From the NCBI RefSeq assembly GCF_000429045.1, contig NZ_AUBC01000001.1, positions 251,744-315,743 on the forward strand: a stretch of 64,000 bases of DNA, given 5' to 3'. Source of the DNA: Salinarimonas rosea DSM 21201 (GTDB taxonomy: Bacteria; Pseudomonadota; Alphaproteobacteria; Rhizobiales; Beijerinckiaceae). A program made the translations under genes and the position numbers. The notes beneath the pieces were generated by a model. It was given only the letters and a program-made list of their open reading frames with translations, had not been told where the DNA came from and searched no databases. Each line of letters starts with the position of its first letter. Position 1 is the stretch's first letter. This document shows positions 1 to 9,256 of this stretch, in pieces.

Positions 1-325
1 CGATCGTGCCCGCCATGACGCCGATCGTCGCGCCGAACATGTAGCCCGCACGCCGCCCAAAGCGGCGCATCACCAGGGCGGCGGGAATGGTGCCGAGCGC
101 GAGGCCGAGGTTGAGCAGGCTCACCGGCAGGGTGGCGAGCGCGTCGTTCTCCGCGAGCTGCTGGCCGACGATGCCGCCGAGCGAGATCACGATGGCGGGG
201 TTTGCGCCGCCGAGCGCCTGTGCACCCGCGAGCACGAAGGCGTTGCGGCGGGCGAGCCCGTCGTCGATCCCCGAACCCGCCGCGGCGTCCGCCGGCCCGA
301 TCACCCCCGCCTGCGGCTTCCTCAT
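1..325 (-). CDS. MFS transporter, N-terminal part (gene runs off left edge)
   Basis: The minus strand reads open from an ATG at 325 to the window edge and gives about 108 residues beginning MRKPQAGVIGPADAAAG. After a hydrophilic N-terminus there are hydrophobic stretches typical of helices 1-3 of a major facilitator transporter, and the segment VMRRFGRRAGYMFGA resembles the loop 2-3 signature (G-x-x-x-D-R/K-x-G-R-R) in a divergent form. The substrate cannot be told from this part. The start lies 10 bases after the thiL stop, so the two genes are probably co-transcribed. Membrane location and drug- or sugar-type transport are family-level inference. Confidence 0.7.
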   Translation of the reverse strand, partial: MRKPQAGVIGPADAAAGSGIDDGLARRNAFVLAGAQALGGANPAIVISLGGIVGQQLAENDALATLPVSLLNLGLALGTIPAALVMRRFGRRAGYMFGATIGVMAGTI

Positions 326-334
326 CCCGTACGC

Positions 335-1348
335 TCAAAAATGGCTGTAGGAGCCGCAGGCATAACGCGTCTCGGTGCCCGCGTCACGGAAAACGGGGAG
401 CTCGTCGCCGGGGACGATGCTGCCGATCGCGGTGGCGCGCACACCGGCGCGCTCGGCCGCGTCGAGGAAGGGTGCGAGCGCCGCGTCGGGCAGGGTGCAG
501 AGGATCTCGTAGTCGTCCCCGCCGGTGACGATCGTGTCGATCAGGGTCGGATCGACGGCGAGCGCCGCACGGGCGGCCTCCGAGATGGGCAGGAGAGCGA
601 GGTCCACCTCGGCGCTCGCGCCGGAGGCGCGGCACATCTTGGCGAGGTCCCCGGCGAGGCCGTCCGAGACGTCCATCGCCGCGCGGGCGTGGGCGCGCAG
701 CGCCTCGACGACGCCGAGCCGCGGGGCCGGGTGGAGGTAGCGGTCGGTGAGGAAGACGCGCCCGTCGACGCCGAGCACCTCCGTCCAGGCCGCGCCCGGC
801 GCCGTCCGCAGCAACAGGCCGAGCGCGGCGTCGCCGATCGTGCCGGTGACGACGATCCGGTCTCCCGGCGTCGCGGCGAAGCGGTGCACCATCGCCCCGC
901 GCGGGGTCTCGCCGAAGGCGGTGACCGAGAGGGCGAGCGGGCCCGGCGTCTTCACCGTGTCGCCGCCGAGCAGCGGGCAGCGATAGGCCTCCGCCGCGTC
1001 CTTCAGCCCGGCGGCGAACTGCTTCAGCCAGCGCGGGGAGATGTCCGGCGGCAGGGCCGCTGAGAGCAGGAAGCCGCGCGGACGCGCACCCTTCGCCGCG
1101 AGATCGGACACGTTGACGCCGAGCGCCTTGCGCCCGATGGCACCCGGCGGATCGTCGGGAAAGAAGTGCACCCCGGCGACCAGCGTATCGACGGTGACGA
1201 CGAGCTCCGTCCCCTCGCCGGGCACGATCCGCGCCGCGTCGTCGCGCAGCCCGAACGCCCCCTCCCCCGCCAGCGGGCGGAAGTAGCGCGAGATGAGGTC
1301 GTCCTCGGTGAGACGCACGTCGTCCTCGTCGTGCGCGGGATCGGGCAT
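335..1348 (-). CDS. thiL: Thiamine-monophosphate kinase
   Basis: This 337-residue protein phosphorylates thiamine monophosphate to thiamine diphosphate with ATP, the last step of cofactor synthesis in the cytoplasm. Family landmarks are GLRDDAARI near the N-terminus (nucleotide and Mg binding, usually DDAA), VTVDTLVAGVHF, the GVNVSDLAAKGARP segment, LLGGDTVKTPG, AMDVSDGLAGDLAKM and GGDDYEILCTLP. Length fits the ThiL family (about 320-340). The open frame extends upstream to 1780 but the start MPDPAHDEDD at 1348 is chosen because homology begins there and the extension is compositional shadow over the next gene. It is followed closely by the MFS gene. Confidence 0.93.
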   Translation of the reverse strand: MPDPAHDEDDVRLTEDDLISRYFRPLAGEGAFGLRDDAARIVPGEGTELVVTVDTLVAGVHFFPDDPPGAIGRKALGVNVSDLAAKGARPRGFLLSAALPPDISPRWLKQFAAGLKDAAEAYRCPLLGGDTVKTPGPLALSVTAFGETPRGAMVHRFAATPGDRIVVTGTIGDAALGLLLRTAPGAAWTEVLGVDGRVFLTDRYLHPAPRLGVVEALRAHARAAMDVSDGLAGDLAKMCRASGASAEVDLALLPISEAARAALAVDPTLIDTIVTGGDDYEILCTLPDAALAPFLDAAERAGVRATAIGSIVPGDELPVFRDAGTETRYACGSYSHF

Positions 1349-1448
1349 CGGAATCACCCCGGGGAGCCATCGACGGAACGTCGGTCGAGGTCCGACGTAT
1401 GCGCCATGGACGCGCGGTGGGCAAGCGCTCCCCTCGGCGGTCGTGAGA

Positions 1449-1952
1449 TCACCCCGCCGGGACGGCGAACGCCTCGTGGTGCGCCAGGGTGCCGGCGGGC
1501 GGCGGACCCGCGAAGGAGAGCGCGAGGACGTACCGCGCGGGCACGCCCGGCATCGCGAGCCGGGGATCGGCATCGAAGCCGAAGCGCCCGTAATAGGCGG
1601 GGTCTCCGACGAGAACGACGCCGCGGGCGCCCGCGGCGCGGACGCGCGCCAGCCCCTCGCGCACCAGCGCGGCGCCGATGCCGCGACCCTGGCGATCCGG
1701 CCGCACGGCGATGGGGCCGAGCGCGAGCCAGCCGACGTCGCGACCATCGACGCGCACCTCCGAGAACCCCACGTGCCCAACGACCGTGCCGTCCTCCTCC
1801 GCGACGAGGGAGAGCGTCAGCGCGCCCGCCCGCCGCAGGCGCTCTACGATCGCCGCCTCCGTTCCGCTCGCGTGGGGTGCACGGGCGAAGGCATCCGTCG
1901 TGATGGTGCCGATCGTGCCGGCGTCGGAGGGCGTCTCGGGGCGAATGATCAT
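1449..1952 (-). CDS. GNAT family N-acetyltransferase (YhbS-like)
   Basis: This 167-residue single-domain protein starts MIIRPETPSDAGTIGTITT, the usual beginning of a GNAT fold. The acetyl-CoA binding motif is visible as VRPDRQGRGIGAALVREGL (Q/R-x-x-G-x-G/A). The later segment VLVGDPAYYGRFGFDAD is characteristic of the YhbS subgroup (COG3153). The acceptor substrate is not known. Its start overlaps the stop of the upstream acetyltransferase gene by four bases (ATGA), so the pair is translationally coupled. Confidence 0.85.
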   Translation of the reverse strand: MIIRPETPSDAGTIGTITTDAFARAPHASGTEAAIVERLRRAGALTLSLVAEEDGTVVGHVGFSEVRVDGRDVGWLALGPIAVRPDRQGRGIGAALVREGLARVRAAGARGVVLVGDPAYYGRFGFDADPRLAMPGVPARYVLALSFAGPPPAGTLAHHEAFAVPAG

Positions 1953-2497
1953 GCGGCGTCTCCGGCCACCGCCGGCGCGCACGGCTTCCACAGCAGCTCG
2001 CGGGTGGCCATGTCGAGGAAGGCGGCGTGCCCCGCCAGGATCGCTGCCAGCCCGGGGCCGATCGCGGCCTCGGGAAGCGGCGCGTAGCCGAGGCGGCGGA
2101 ACCACGGCCCGTTCCAGGGCGGCACCCGGAAGGTGGCGAGGCTCGTACCCGCGAGACCCAGCTCGACCGCGCGGATCTCCGCCGCCCGCATCAGGTCGCG
2201 GCCGACGCCGCGGCCGCCGGCCTCGGGCGCGACGGCGATGCTCGCGACGTAGATCAGGCCATCGAGGGGCTCGAGCAGGACGTATCCGGAGGGGCGCCCA
2301 TGGATCTCCGCGACGAGCGTCTCGCCGCGGGCGAAGCGCTCCGCCGCGATCGCCGGCGTTTCCGCGACGAAGGCCAGCGGCCCGCCCGCCTCGCGGTAGC
2401 GCGCGCGGGCGGCGACGTCGATGGCCCGCAGGTCCTCGATCTCCCCGGGCGCGGGCGCCCGCTGGACAACGGCGGCCGCCTCCCCCTGCGCCGGCAT
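1949..2497 (-). CDS. GNAT family N-acetyltransferase
   Basis: A second acetyltransferase of 182 residues, MPAQGEAAAVVQ at the start. The CoA-binding segment VAPEAGGRGVGRDLMRAAE matches the R-G-x-G-x-G/A motif, followed by the FRRLGYAPLPE segment typical of the C-terminal half of GNAT proteins. It differs clearly from its downstream neighbour, so it is not a recent duplicate. The start codon overlaps the upstream stop codon by one base, making a three-gene overlapping run with the membrane methyltransferase-like gene. Substrate unknown. Confidence 0.82.
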   Translation of the reverse strand: MPAQGEAAAVVQRAPAPGEIEDLRAIDVAARARYREAGGPLAFVAETPAIAAERFARGETLVAEIHGRPSGYVLLEPLDGLIYVASIAVAPEAGGRGVGRDLMRAAEIRAVELGLAGTSLATFRVPPWNGPWFRRLGYAPLPEAAIGPGLAAILAGHAAFLDMATRELLWKPCAPAVAGDAA

Positions 2498-3135
2498 CAG
2501 CCGCGGACCTTGCGGCGGAACGGCCCCGGCACCGCGAAGGCTGGCACGCGCTCGGCGTAGTCGCGCCAGAGGGCGCCGAAGCGCGCATCGAGCGCGCGAT
2601 CCTCGACGTGCGCCTGCACGCGCAGCACCGAGAGGCCGACGAGCAGGCTCACGAGCGAGAACACGCTCGGCAACGCCAGGAAGAAGCCGATCTGGCCGAG
2701 CGCCACGGCGACGAAGAGCGGATGGCGCATGGCGGCGAAGGGACCGCCCGTGATGAGCCGGCGCGGGCCCTCCTCGCTCACGCCCGACATCCAGTCCTCC
2801 GACATGTAGGAGTGGGTGTAGACGACGAGCGCCAGCGAGGCGACGAGGAAGAGGAGGCCGCTCGCCACGACGGCGGCGGTGTAGAGCGGGTCGAAGCGCC
2901 CGAGCGCAGCGTCGAGCCCCGGATAGGGCACCCGCACGAGACACACGCCCCAGATGGCGATGCGGAAACCGTTGAAGAGAACGCGTCCGACCCGCTGCGC
3001 CGAGCCCGGCGCGCCGCGATGCTCGTGCGAGCGTCCGGTGCGCGCCCGCAGGGCGAACAGCTTCGCCGTGTAGAACACCGCGACGAAGGTGAAGTAGCAG
3101 GCGAGCGCCGCCCGCCCGAATTCGAGCACGTCCAC
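2497..3135 (-). CDS. Isoprenylcysteine carboxylmethyltransferase/PEMT-family membrane protein
   Basis: A hydrophobic protein of about 212 residues with four to five membrane segments and the C-terminal signature RHPLFVAVALGQIGFFLAL followed by VEDRALDARFGALWRDYAERVPAF, which matches the phospholipid methyltransferase / isoprenylcysteine methyltransferase fold (ICMT, PEMT, NnrU-like). These are SAM-dependent methyltransferases or relatives acting in the inner membrane. The substrate is not evident. The frame is open to a GTG at 3213, but the GTG at 3135 has a GAGG sequence eight bases upstream and gives a normal family length, so it is preferred. It overlaps the downstream GNAT gene by one base. 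Confidence 0.75.
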   Translation of the reverse strand: MDVLEFGRAALACYFTFVAVFYTAKLFALRARTGRSHEHRGAPGSAQRVGRVLFNGFRIAIWGVCLVRVPYPGLDAALGRFDPLYTAAVVASGLLFLVASLALVVYTHSYMSEDWMSGVSEEGPRRLITGGPFAAMRHPLFVAVALGQIGFFLALPSVFSLVSLLVGLSVLRVQAHVEDRALDARFGALWRDYAERVPAFAVPGPFRRKVRG

Positions 3136-3334
3136 GTGAGCGACCTCATGCGCGACCGAGCCCCCGCCGGCAAACTGCCGGCATCGACCCGTGGTGCGTC
3201 GCGTCTGTCGCACCGGAGCCGTACGCTTCCCGCGCGCTCACGGGGGCGGCTCTGTCGGCTCGCTCTCACCGGCGCGAGCCGAAGTACACCACGAACCGGA
3301 CGACTTGGAAACCCTCGGCCGTGCGACGCCGACG

Positions 3335-3363
3335 GCGGGCGTGCGCTCGCGCGCGACGCCCGC
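3335..3363. terminator. Possible hairpin downstream of the aap operon
   Basis: Complementary arms GCGGGCGT (3335-3342) and ACGCCCGC (3356-3363), with a further GCGC/GCGC pairing inside, lie about 35 bases past the aapP stop. There is no T-run, so this is a structural candidate only. Confidence 0.3.
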
Positions 3364-3395
3364 TGGATTTCCGCGCCCGCCGCGGCCCGCCCGCC

Positions 3396-4187
<792 letters not shown>

Positions 4188-4205
4188 CGCTCGATCCCCT
4201 CTCGA

Positions 4206-5357
4206 TCATCGTTTTTCGCTGGCCGCGAGCCGGCGCTCGACGGATTGGGAGTACCAGGACATGCCCCAGCAGCAGAAGAAGTAGAAGATGGCCGCGAAGG
4301 CGTAGCCGGAGTAGTTCACCGACGGGGCCGACCAGAGCGGGTCGATCCGGGCCGACTCCACCGTGCGGATCAGGTCGAAGATGCCGACGATCGACACCAG
4401 CGTCGTGTCCTTGAACAGGCCGATAAAGGTGTTGACGATCCCCGGGATGACGATGCGCAAGGCCTGGGGCAAGACGATGAAGTACATCATCTTCGGGTAG
4501 GACAGGCCGAGCGACATCGCCCCCTCGTACTGGCCCTTGGGGATCGCCTGCAGGCCGCCGCGCACCACCTCGGCCATGTAGGCGGAGGCGAAGAAGGCCA
4601 CGCCGATCAGCGGCCGGACCAGGCGGTCCACCGTAATGCCCTCCGCCAGGAACAGCGGCAGCATGGTGTTGGCCATGAACAGCACGGTGATGAGCGGCAC
4701 GCCGCGGGTGAACTCGATGACGATGACGCACACGAGCCGCACGATCGGCAGGTGCGATCGTCGCCCCAGCGCGAGCAGGACGCCCACCGGCAGGGAGATC
4801 ACGATGCCCACCGCCGAGACCACGATCGTGACGAGGATGCCGCCCCACACGCCGGTGGGCACGTTGGAGAGGCCGATCGCCGGGAAGCCGGCCAGCAGCC
4901 AGTAGGAGAGGATCGGCACGACGACGAAGAAGTAGATGGCGCCGAGCCCGCGCCGGGGCGCGTCGAGCCACAGCATCCAGACGATGCCGATCGCAAGAAC
5001 GAGGAAGAACAGGTTCGGGCGCCAGCGCAGGTCCGCCGGGTACGAGCCGTAGAGGAAGTAGTTGACGCGGTCGATCACGAAGGCCCAGCAGGCCCCCACT
5101 TCGCGGCCGGTCGTGTCCTCGCGGCAGGCGCTGCCGTCCTGGCCGGTCCAGACGGCGCTGAAGAACAGGTAGTCGAGGATCGGCGGGACGATCCAGAACA
5201 GGAACCACGCCATCAGCACGGTCACCGCCGTGTTGATCGGCCCGGAGAACAGGTTCTCCTTCACCCACGCGAGGGGGCCCGCAACGGTGCGGGGCGGCGG
5301 CAGCGCCTCCTCGGAGGCGGTGCGCACGAAGCTGCGCTGAGGGGTCATGACGGTCAT
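4206..5357 (-). CDS. aapM: General L-amino acid ABC transporter, permease
   Basis: A 383-residue inner-membrane permease. Its C-terminal half has the HisMQ-type permease domain with the EAA loop region (EVVRGGLQAIPKGQYEGAMS, SLGLSYPKMMYFIVLPQALR). The N-terminal half carries extra membrane segments and a periplasmic insert with two cysteines, as in AapM/BztC rather than the short HisM proteins. It pairs with AapQ to form the channel. It lies 10 bases after aapQ and 18 before aapP, so it belongs to one transcript. Confidence 0.92.
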   Translation of the reverse strand: MTVMTPQRSFVRTASEEALPPPRTVAGPLAWVKENLFSGPINTAVTVLMAWFLFWIVPPILDYLFFSAVWTGQDGSACREDTTGREVGACWAFVIDRVNYFLYGSYPADLRWRPNLFFLVLAIGIVWMLWLDAPRRGLGAIYFFVVVPILSYWLLAGFPAIGLSNVPTGVWGGILVTIVVSAVGIVISLPVGVLLALGRRSHLPIVRLVCVIVIEFTRGVPLITVLFMANTMLPLFLAEGITVDRLVRPLIGVAFFASAYMAEVVRGGLQAIPKGQYEGAMSLGLSYPKMMYFIVLPQALRIVIPGIVNTFIGLFKDTTLVSIVGIFDLIRTVESARIDPLWSAPSVNYSGYAFAAIFYFFCCWGMSWYSQSVERRLAASEKR

Positions 5358-5367
5358 GGCGTCCTCC

Positions 5368-6567
5368 TCAGCGTTCGACCAGCGCGATGCGCCGGTTGTA
5401 CATGTTCATGAAGAACGACGTCACGAGCGAGATGATCAGGTACACGGCCATGGTGATCGCCACGACCTCGACGGCCTGCCCGGTCTGGTTCAGCACCGTG
5501 CCCATGAACACCTGCACGAGGTCGGGGTAGCCGATCGCGACCGCGAGCGACGAGTTCTTGGTCAGGTTGAGGTACTGGCTCGTCAGCGGGGGAACGATCA
5601 CCCGCATGGCCTGCGGGATGATCACGAAGCGCATCGTCTGCCCGGGCTTGAGCCCGAGCGAGGAGGCGGCCTCGGTCTGGCCGCGCGACACCGCGAGGAT
5701 GCCCGCGCGCACCACCTCGGCGATGAAGGCGCCGGTGTAGATCGCGAGGCCCAGCACGAGGGCGACGAACTCCGGGAACAGCTGCGAGCCGCCGGTGAGG
5801 TTGAAGCGTCCCTGCTGCGGCACGTCGAAGGTGACGGGAGTGCCTCCGCTCAGCGTCAGCAGCAGCCAGGCGAGGACCGGTAGGCCGACCACGAGGCCGA
5901 GCATCGTGAGCCCGATCGGGAACTGCTCCCCGGTGGCCGCCTGACGCGCCTTCGCCCAGCGCCGCACCAGGAGCGAGACGACGATGCCCACGCCGAAGGC
6001 GATCAGGATGAGGATCGCGCGGCCGTCGAAGACCGCGGCCGGCAGCGAGAGGCCGCGCACGCTCAGGTAGAAGCCCGGTGCGAGCTCGATCGCGTCGCGC
6101 GCCGAGGGCAGCGTCGAGAGCACCGCGTTGTACCAGAACAGCAGCTGGAGCAGGAGCGGCAGGTTGCGGATGATCTCGACGTAGGCCGAGGCGACCTTGG
6201 CGAGGATCCAGTTCTTCGACAGGCGCGCGATGCCCGCCGCGAAGCCGATGATCGTGGCGAGCACGATGCCGATCGCCGCGACCAGCAGCGTGTTCAGCAG
6301 CCCCACGACCAGCGCGTCGCCGTAGGTCGAGGCGGCGGCCGAATACTCGATGAAGGTCTGGTTGATGTCGAAGCCGGCGGGCTGCCCGAGGAAGCCGAAG
6401 CCCGACGCGATGCGCGCGGCCCGCAGGTTTTCGACCGCGTTGGTGACGGCCTCGTAGGCCATCCATCCGATCAGCAGAACCAGGACGCCCTGAAAGAAGA
6501 AGCCGCGGACCCTCGGATCATAGATCAACGAGGCTCGCGGCGGCGCTTGATCGACGACGCTCGCCAA
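5368..6567 (-). CDS. aapQ: General L-amino acid ABC transporter, permease
   Basis: A roughly 399-residue permease partner of AapM, with the EAA segment EVVRAGILAVSRGQTEAASS and SLGLKPGQTMRFVIIPQAMR. The insert between early membrane segments (NQTFIEYSAAASTYGDALV) is typical of AapQ/BztB. The frame is open to an ATG at 6615, but the TTG at 6567 (reading LASVVDQAPP) has a strong GGGAGGG ribosome-binding site 7-8 bases upstream and matches the usual family start, so it is preferred. It follows aapJ after a 150-base gap holding a strong hairpin. Confidence 0.9.
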   Translation of the reverse strand: MASVVDQAPPRASLIYDPRVRGFFFQGVLVLLIGWMAYEAVTNAVENLRAARIASGFGFLGQPAGFDINQTFIEYSAAASTYGDALVVGLLNTLLVAAIGIVLATIIGFAAGIARLSKNWILAKVASAYVEIIRNLPLLLQLLFWYNAVLSTLPSARDAIELAPGFYLSVRGLSLPAAVFDGRAILILIAFGVGIVVSLLVRRWAKARQAATGEQFPIGLTMLGLVVGLPVLAWLLLTLSGGTPVTFDVPQQGRFNLTGGSQLFPEFVALVLGLAIYTGAFIAEVVRAGILAVSRGQTEAASSLGLKPGQTMRFVIIPQAMRVIVPPLTSQYLNLTKNSSLAVAIGYPDLVQVFMGTVLNQTGQAVEVVAITMAVYLIISLVTSFFMNMYNRRIALVER

Positions 6568-6680
6568 CTTGTCACCCTCCCCATTCCGGCGCCCCGCGCC
6601 GGTCGATGTCATCACGCCGAAGGGCTCTTTCGCCCGTGGCCGTTCCCCTGGGCCGGCTCGTTCTCAGCGGATGCAAGAAG

Positions 6681-6708
6681 AGCGCCGCACCCCGGGAGGT
6701 GCGGCGCT
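6681..6708 (-). terminator. Perfect 11-bp hairpin between aapJ and aapQ
   Basis: AGCGCCGCACC (6681-6691) and GGTGCGGCGCT (6698-6708) form a perfect 11-bp stem with a six-base loop, ending 12 bases past the aapJ stop. On the minus strand it is followed by CTCTTCTTGC, a weak pyrimidine tail. Such intra-operon hairpins commonly protect the message of the abundant binding protein and lower permease expression. Partial termination is inference. Confidence 0.65.
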
Positions 6709-6720
6709 CCGATGCGATCC

Positions 6721-7746
6721 TCAGCGGATCGGGTGGCCGTACTGCAGGCCGCCGTCGGTGTAGAGCGCGTTGAGGCCGCGGCTCAGGCCCACGGGCGAGC
6801 CCTCGCCGATGTTGCGATCGAACACCTCGCCGTAGTTCCCGATCTTGGAGATCACGTTGAACGACCAGTTGTTGTCGAGGCCGATCATCTCACCGAAGTT
6901 GCCCTCGACGCCGAGCAGGCGGCGGATCCCCGGCGCCTCCGAGGTGTCACGCAGCTCCTGCGCGTTCGCGGACGTGACGCCGTACTCCTCCGCCTCGAGC
7001 ATGGCGTAGTGCAGCCAGCGCACGATGTCCGCCCAGTTGTTGTCGCCGTGACGGACCACCGGCCCGAGCGGCTCCTTGGAGATGATCTCCGGGAGGATGA
7101 CGTGGTCGCCCGGGGTCGGCGCGCGCAGGCGCTCCGACGCGAGACCGGAGGCGTCCGTCGTGAACGCGTCGCAGCGCCCGCTGAGATAAGCCTCGACCGC
7201 CTCGACCGACTGGGCGAAGGTGACGGGCTCGTAGTCCATGTTGTTGCGGCGGAAGAAGTCCGCGAGGTTGAGCTCGGTGGTCGTGCCCTGCTGCACGCAG
7301 ACCGAGGCGCCGTCGAGCTCGAGCGCCGAGGTGACGCCGAGGCTGGCGTTCACCATGAAGCCCTGGCCGTCGTAGTAGTTGATCGCCGGGAAGTCGAGGC
7401 CGAGCGACGTGTCGCGCGACATGGTCGAGGTCGAGTTGCGGAACAGCACGTCGACTTCGCCCGCCTGGAGCGCGGTGAAGCGATCCTTGGCCGAGAGCGG
7501 GATGAAGGAGACGGCGTTCGGATCGTCGAAGATCGCGACGGCGAGCGCACGGCAGTACTCGACGTCGAAGCCGGTCCAGTTGCCCTGGGCATCCGGAACG
7601 CCGAAGCCGGAAAGGCCGGTGTTCGAGCCGCAGATCAGCTGGCCGCGATCGCGGATCTGCTGGAGGGTCTCCTGCGCGGCGGCCACGCCCGTGAAGGCGA
7701 CGCCAGCGGCAAGGCCGAAGGCGATTGTGGTAAGCGCTTTTTTCAT
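6721..7746 (-). CDS. aapJ: General L-amino acid ABC transporter, periplasmic substrate-binding protein
   Basis: A 341-residue periplasmic binding protein of the SBP family 3. It has a clear Sec signal peptide (MKKALTTIAFGLAAGVAFTG, then VAAAQ with cleavage around residues 24-26) and the family landmarks ICGSNTGLSGFG, GFDVEYCRALAVAIF, VDVLFRNSTSTMSRD and CDAFTTDASGLASERL. The last of these is typical of AapJ/BztA. It is the promoter-proximal gene of the aap operon and sets specificity for a range of L-amino acids. GGGAG lies upstream of the ATG. Confidence 0.94.
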   Translation of the reverse strand: MKKALTTIAFGLAAGVAFTGVAAAQETLQQIRDRGQLICGSNTGLSGFGVPDAQGNWTGFDVEYCRALAVAIFDDPNAVSFIPLSAKDRFTALQAGEVDVLFRNSTSTMSRDTSLGLDFPAINYYDGQGFMVNASLGVTSALELDGASVCVQQGTTTELNLADFFRRNNMDYEPVTFAQSVEAVEAYLSGRCDAFTTDASGLASERLRAPTPGDHVILPEIISKEPLGPVVRHGDNNWADIVRWLHYAMLEAEEYGVTSANAQELRDTSEAPGIRRLLGVEGNFGEMIGLDNNWSFNVISKIGNYGEVFDRNIGEGSPVGLSRGLNALYTDGGLQYGHPIR

Positions 7747-8068
7747 GCTTGTCGTTCTCCCAAGGAAGGTTGGTGCGCCGACCCGTCGAGCAAGTCAGCC
7801 CCTCTGATGGCGCGACCCGTCCTGCTACGTGCGCAGGTCGGCGCTCCGGGCACTTCTCTGGCGCTGTCGTGTTCGTGCGTCAATGCCGATGTCGCCTTCG
7901 CCCAATCGCCGAGCGCCCGCGGGTCGCGTCACGCCCGCATCTCAGGCCAGGGGTCCGACGCGGTCAAGTGCCGATGAGCATGTGGGCTGAGCCGAAACGG
8001 GTATTTTTTCACGACGCGCGGGATGCTAAGCAAAGGTTGCCCGCGCGTGATGCAAGTCGAGGATGCAA
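7747..8068. other. Divergent intergenic region aapJ / metC
   Basis: About 320 bases between divergent starts, which must hold both promoters. No convincing sigma70 pair was found for aapJ. A T-run near 8002-8009 (GTATTTTTTC) and the inverted repeat at 8014-8048 lie on the metC side. Short open frames here overlap the gene starts and have no recognisable product. Confidence 0.5.
8014..8048 (+). promoter_or_regulatory. Inverted repeat in the metC leader, possible RNA switch or operator
   Basis: ACGCGCGGG (8014-8022) and CCCGCGCGT (8040-8048) are perfectly complementary 9-bp arms around a 17-base loop, ending just upstream of the GAGG ribosome-binding site (8059-8062). The right arm continues as GCGCGTGAT, and the loop contains GAT, TAA and TTGC in an order that recalls, from memory, the SAM-II riboswitch of alphaproteobacterial methionine genes. 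The expected pseudoknot partner in the tail was not found, so this is a candidate only. Confidence 0.35.
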
Positions 8069-9253
8069 ATGACGGAAGAAAATGCACGGTCGAGCTGGAG
8101 AGACGGCACCCGGCTGGTTCACGCAGGACGCGACCCGTCCACGCAGCACGGCTTCGTGAATACGCCGATCTATCGCGGATCGACCGTGCTTTTCCCCACG
8201 ATGGACGATCTCCTCAACCGGCGCGGACGTTACGTCTACGGAACGCGCGGCACGCCCACGACGGAGGCGCTGGAGAGCGCATGGACGGAGCTTTCGGGCG
8301 CCGCCGGCACGGTGCTCGCCCCCTCGGGCCTCGGCGCGATCTCGCTCGCGCTGCTCAGCCTGGTGCGGTCGGGAGATCACGTCCTCGTCACCGACAACGT
8401 CTACTGGCCGACGCGCGCCTTCTGCGACGAGATGCTCTCCGGGCTCGGTGTCGAGACGACCTACTTCGATCCGATGATCGGCGAGGGCATCGCCGCGCTG
8501 ATCCGCCCGAACACCAGGGTCCTCTTCCTGGAGACGCCGGGCTCGCTGACGCTCGAGGTGCAGGACGTGCCCACGATGGCGGCGGCGGCCCGGGAGAAGG
8601 GCGTCGGCGTCGTCCTCGACAACACCTGGGCGACGCCGCTCCTCTACCCGCCGCATGCGCGCGGCGCGGATCTCGCGATCGAGGCCGGCACGAAGTACCT
8701 CTCCGGCGGCTCCGACCTCCTGCTCGGCATGGTCTCGGCCAATGCCGAGCACTGGCCGCGCCTGCGCAAGACCTTCGACCTGTTCGCGAACTGCGCCGGC
8801 CCGGAGGACGTCTTTCTCGCGTTGCGCGGCATGCGCAGCATGAAGCTTCGCCTCGGGGAGGCCGAGCGGCAGGGGCTCGCGATGGCGCACTGGCTCGCCG
8901 CGCGCCCGGAGGTCCGCCGCGTGCTGCACCCGGCGATGCCGGGGCATACCGGCCACGAGATCTGGAAGCGCGACTTCCGCGGCGCCTCGGGCCTGTTCTC
9001 GCTCGAGCTCGAGCCGGTCTCCACCCCCGCGCTCGCGGCGATGCTCGACGGGCTGCGCCTGTTCGGCATGGGTTTCTCGTGGGCGGGCTTCGAGAGCCTC
9101 GTCATTCCCTTCGATCCGAACAAGACCCGCACGGCCACCCGCTTCGCGCACGAGGGGCCGCTCCTGCGCTTCTCGATCGGCCTCGAGGACGTCGCCGACC
9201 TCCAGGAGGACCTCGACGCGGGATTCGCGCGGCTCCGCGCAGCCGCCGGCTGA
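8069..9253 (+). CDS. metC: Cystathionine beta-lyase (PLP-dependent trans-sulfuration enzyme)
   Basis: A 394-residue Cys/Met-metabolism PLP enzyme. It should cleave cystathionine to homocysteine, pyruvate and ammonia in methionine synthesis. Landmarks are YVYGTRGTPTTEALE near the N-terminus, PSGLGAISLALL (PLP phosphate region), VVLDNTWATPLLYPP and the PLP-binding lysine in GTKYLSGGSDLLLG (lysine encoded at 8693-8695). WAGFESLVIPFDP and RFSIGLEDVADLQEDL are typical of the alphaproteobacterial MetC group. The ATG at 8069 is chosen over 8063 because GAGG lies six bases upstream. The leader holds an inverted repeat. A gamma-lyase activity cannot be excluded from sequence alone. Confidence 0.88.
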   Translation: MTEENARSSWRDGTRLVHAGRDPSTQHGFVNTPIYRGSTVLFPTMDDLLNRRGRYVYGTRGTPTTEALESAWTELSGAAGTVLAPSGLGAISLALLSLVRSGDHVLVTDNVYWPTRAFCDEMLSGLGVETTYFDPMIGEGIAALIRPNTRVLFLETPGSLTLEVQDVPTMAAAAREKGVGVVLDNTWATPLLYPPHARGADLAIEAGTKYLSGGSDLLLGMVSANAEHWPRLRKTFDLFANCAGPEDVFLALRGMRSMKLRLGEAERQGLAMAHWLAARPEVRRVLHPAMPGHTGHEIWKRDFRGASGLFSLELEPVSTPALAAMLDGLRLFGMGFSWAGFESLVIPFDPNKTRTATRFAHEGPLLRFSIGLEDVADLQEDLDAGFARLRAAAG

Positions 9254-9256
9254 GGC

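Noticed and set aside
7749-8072. Open frame of 107 codons across the aapJ-metC intergenic region
   Set aside because: It overlaps both gene starts, has no ribosome-binding site or recognisable domain, and matches chance open frames in this composition.
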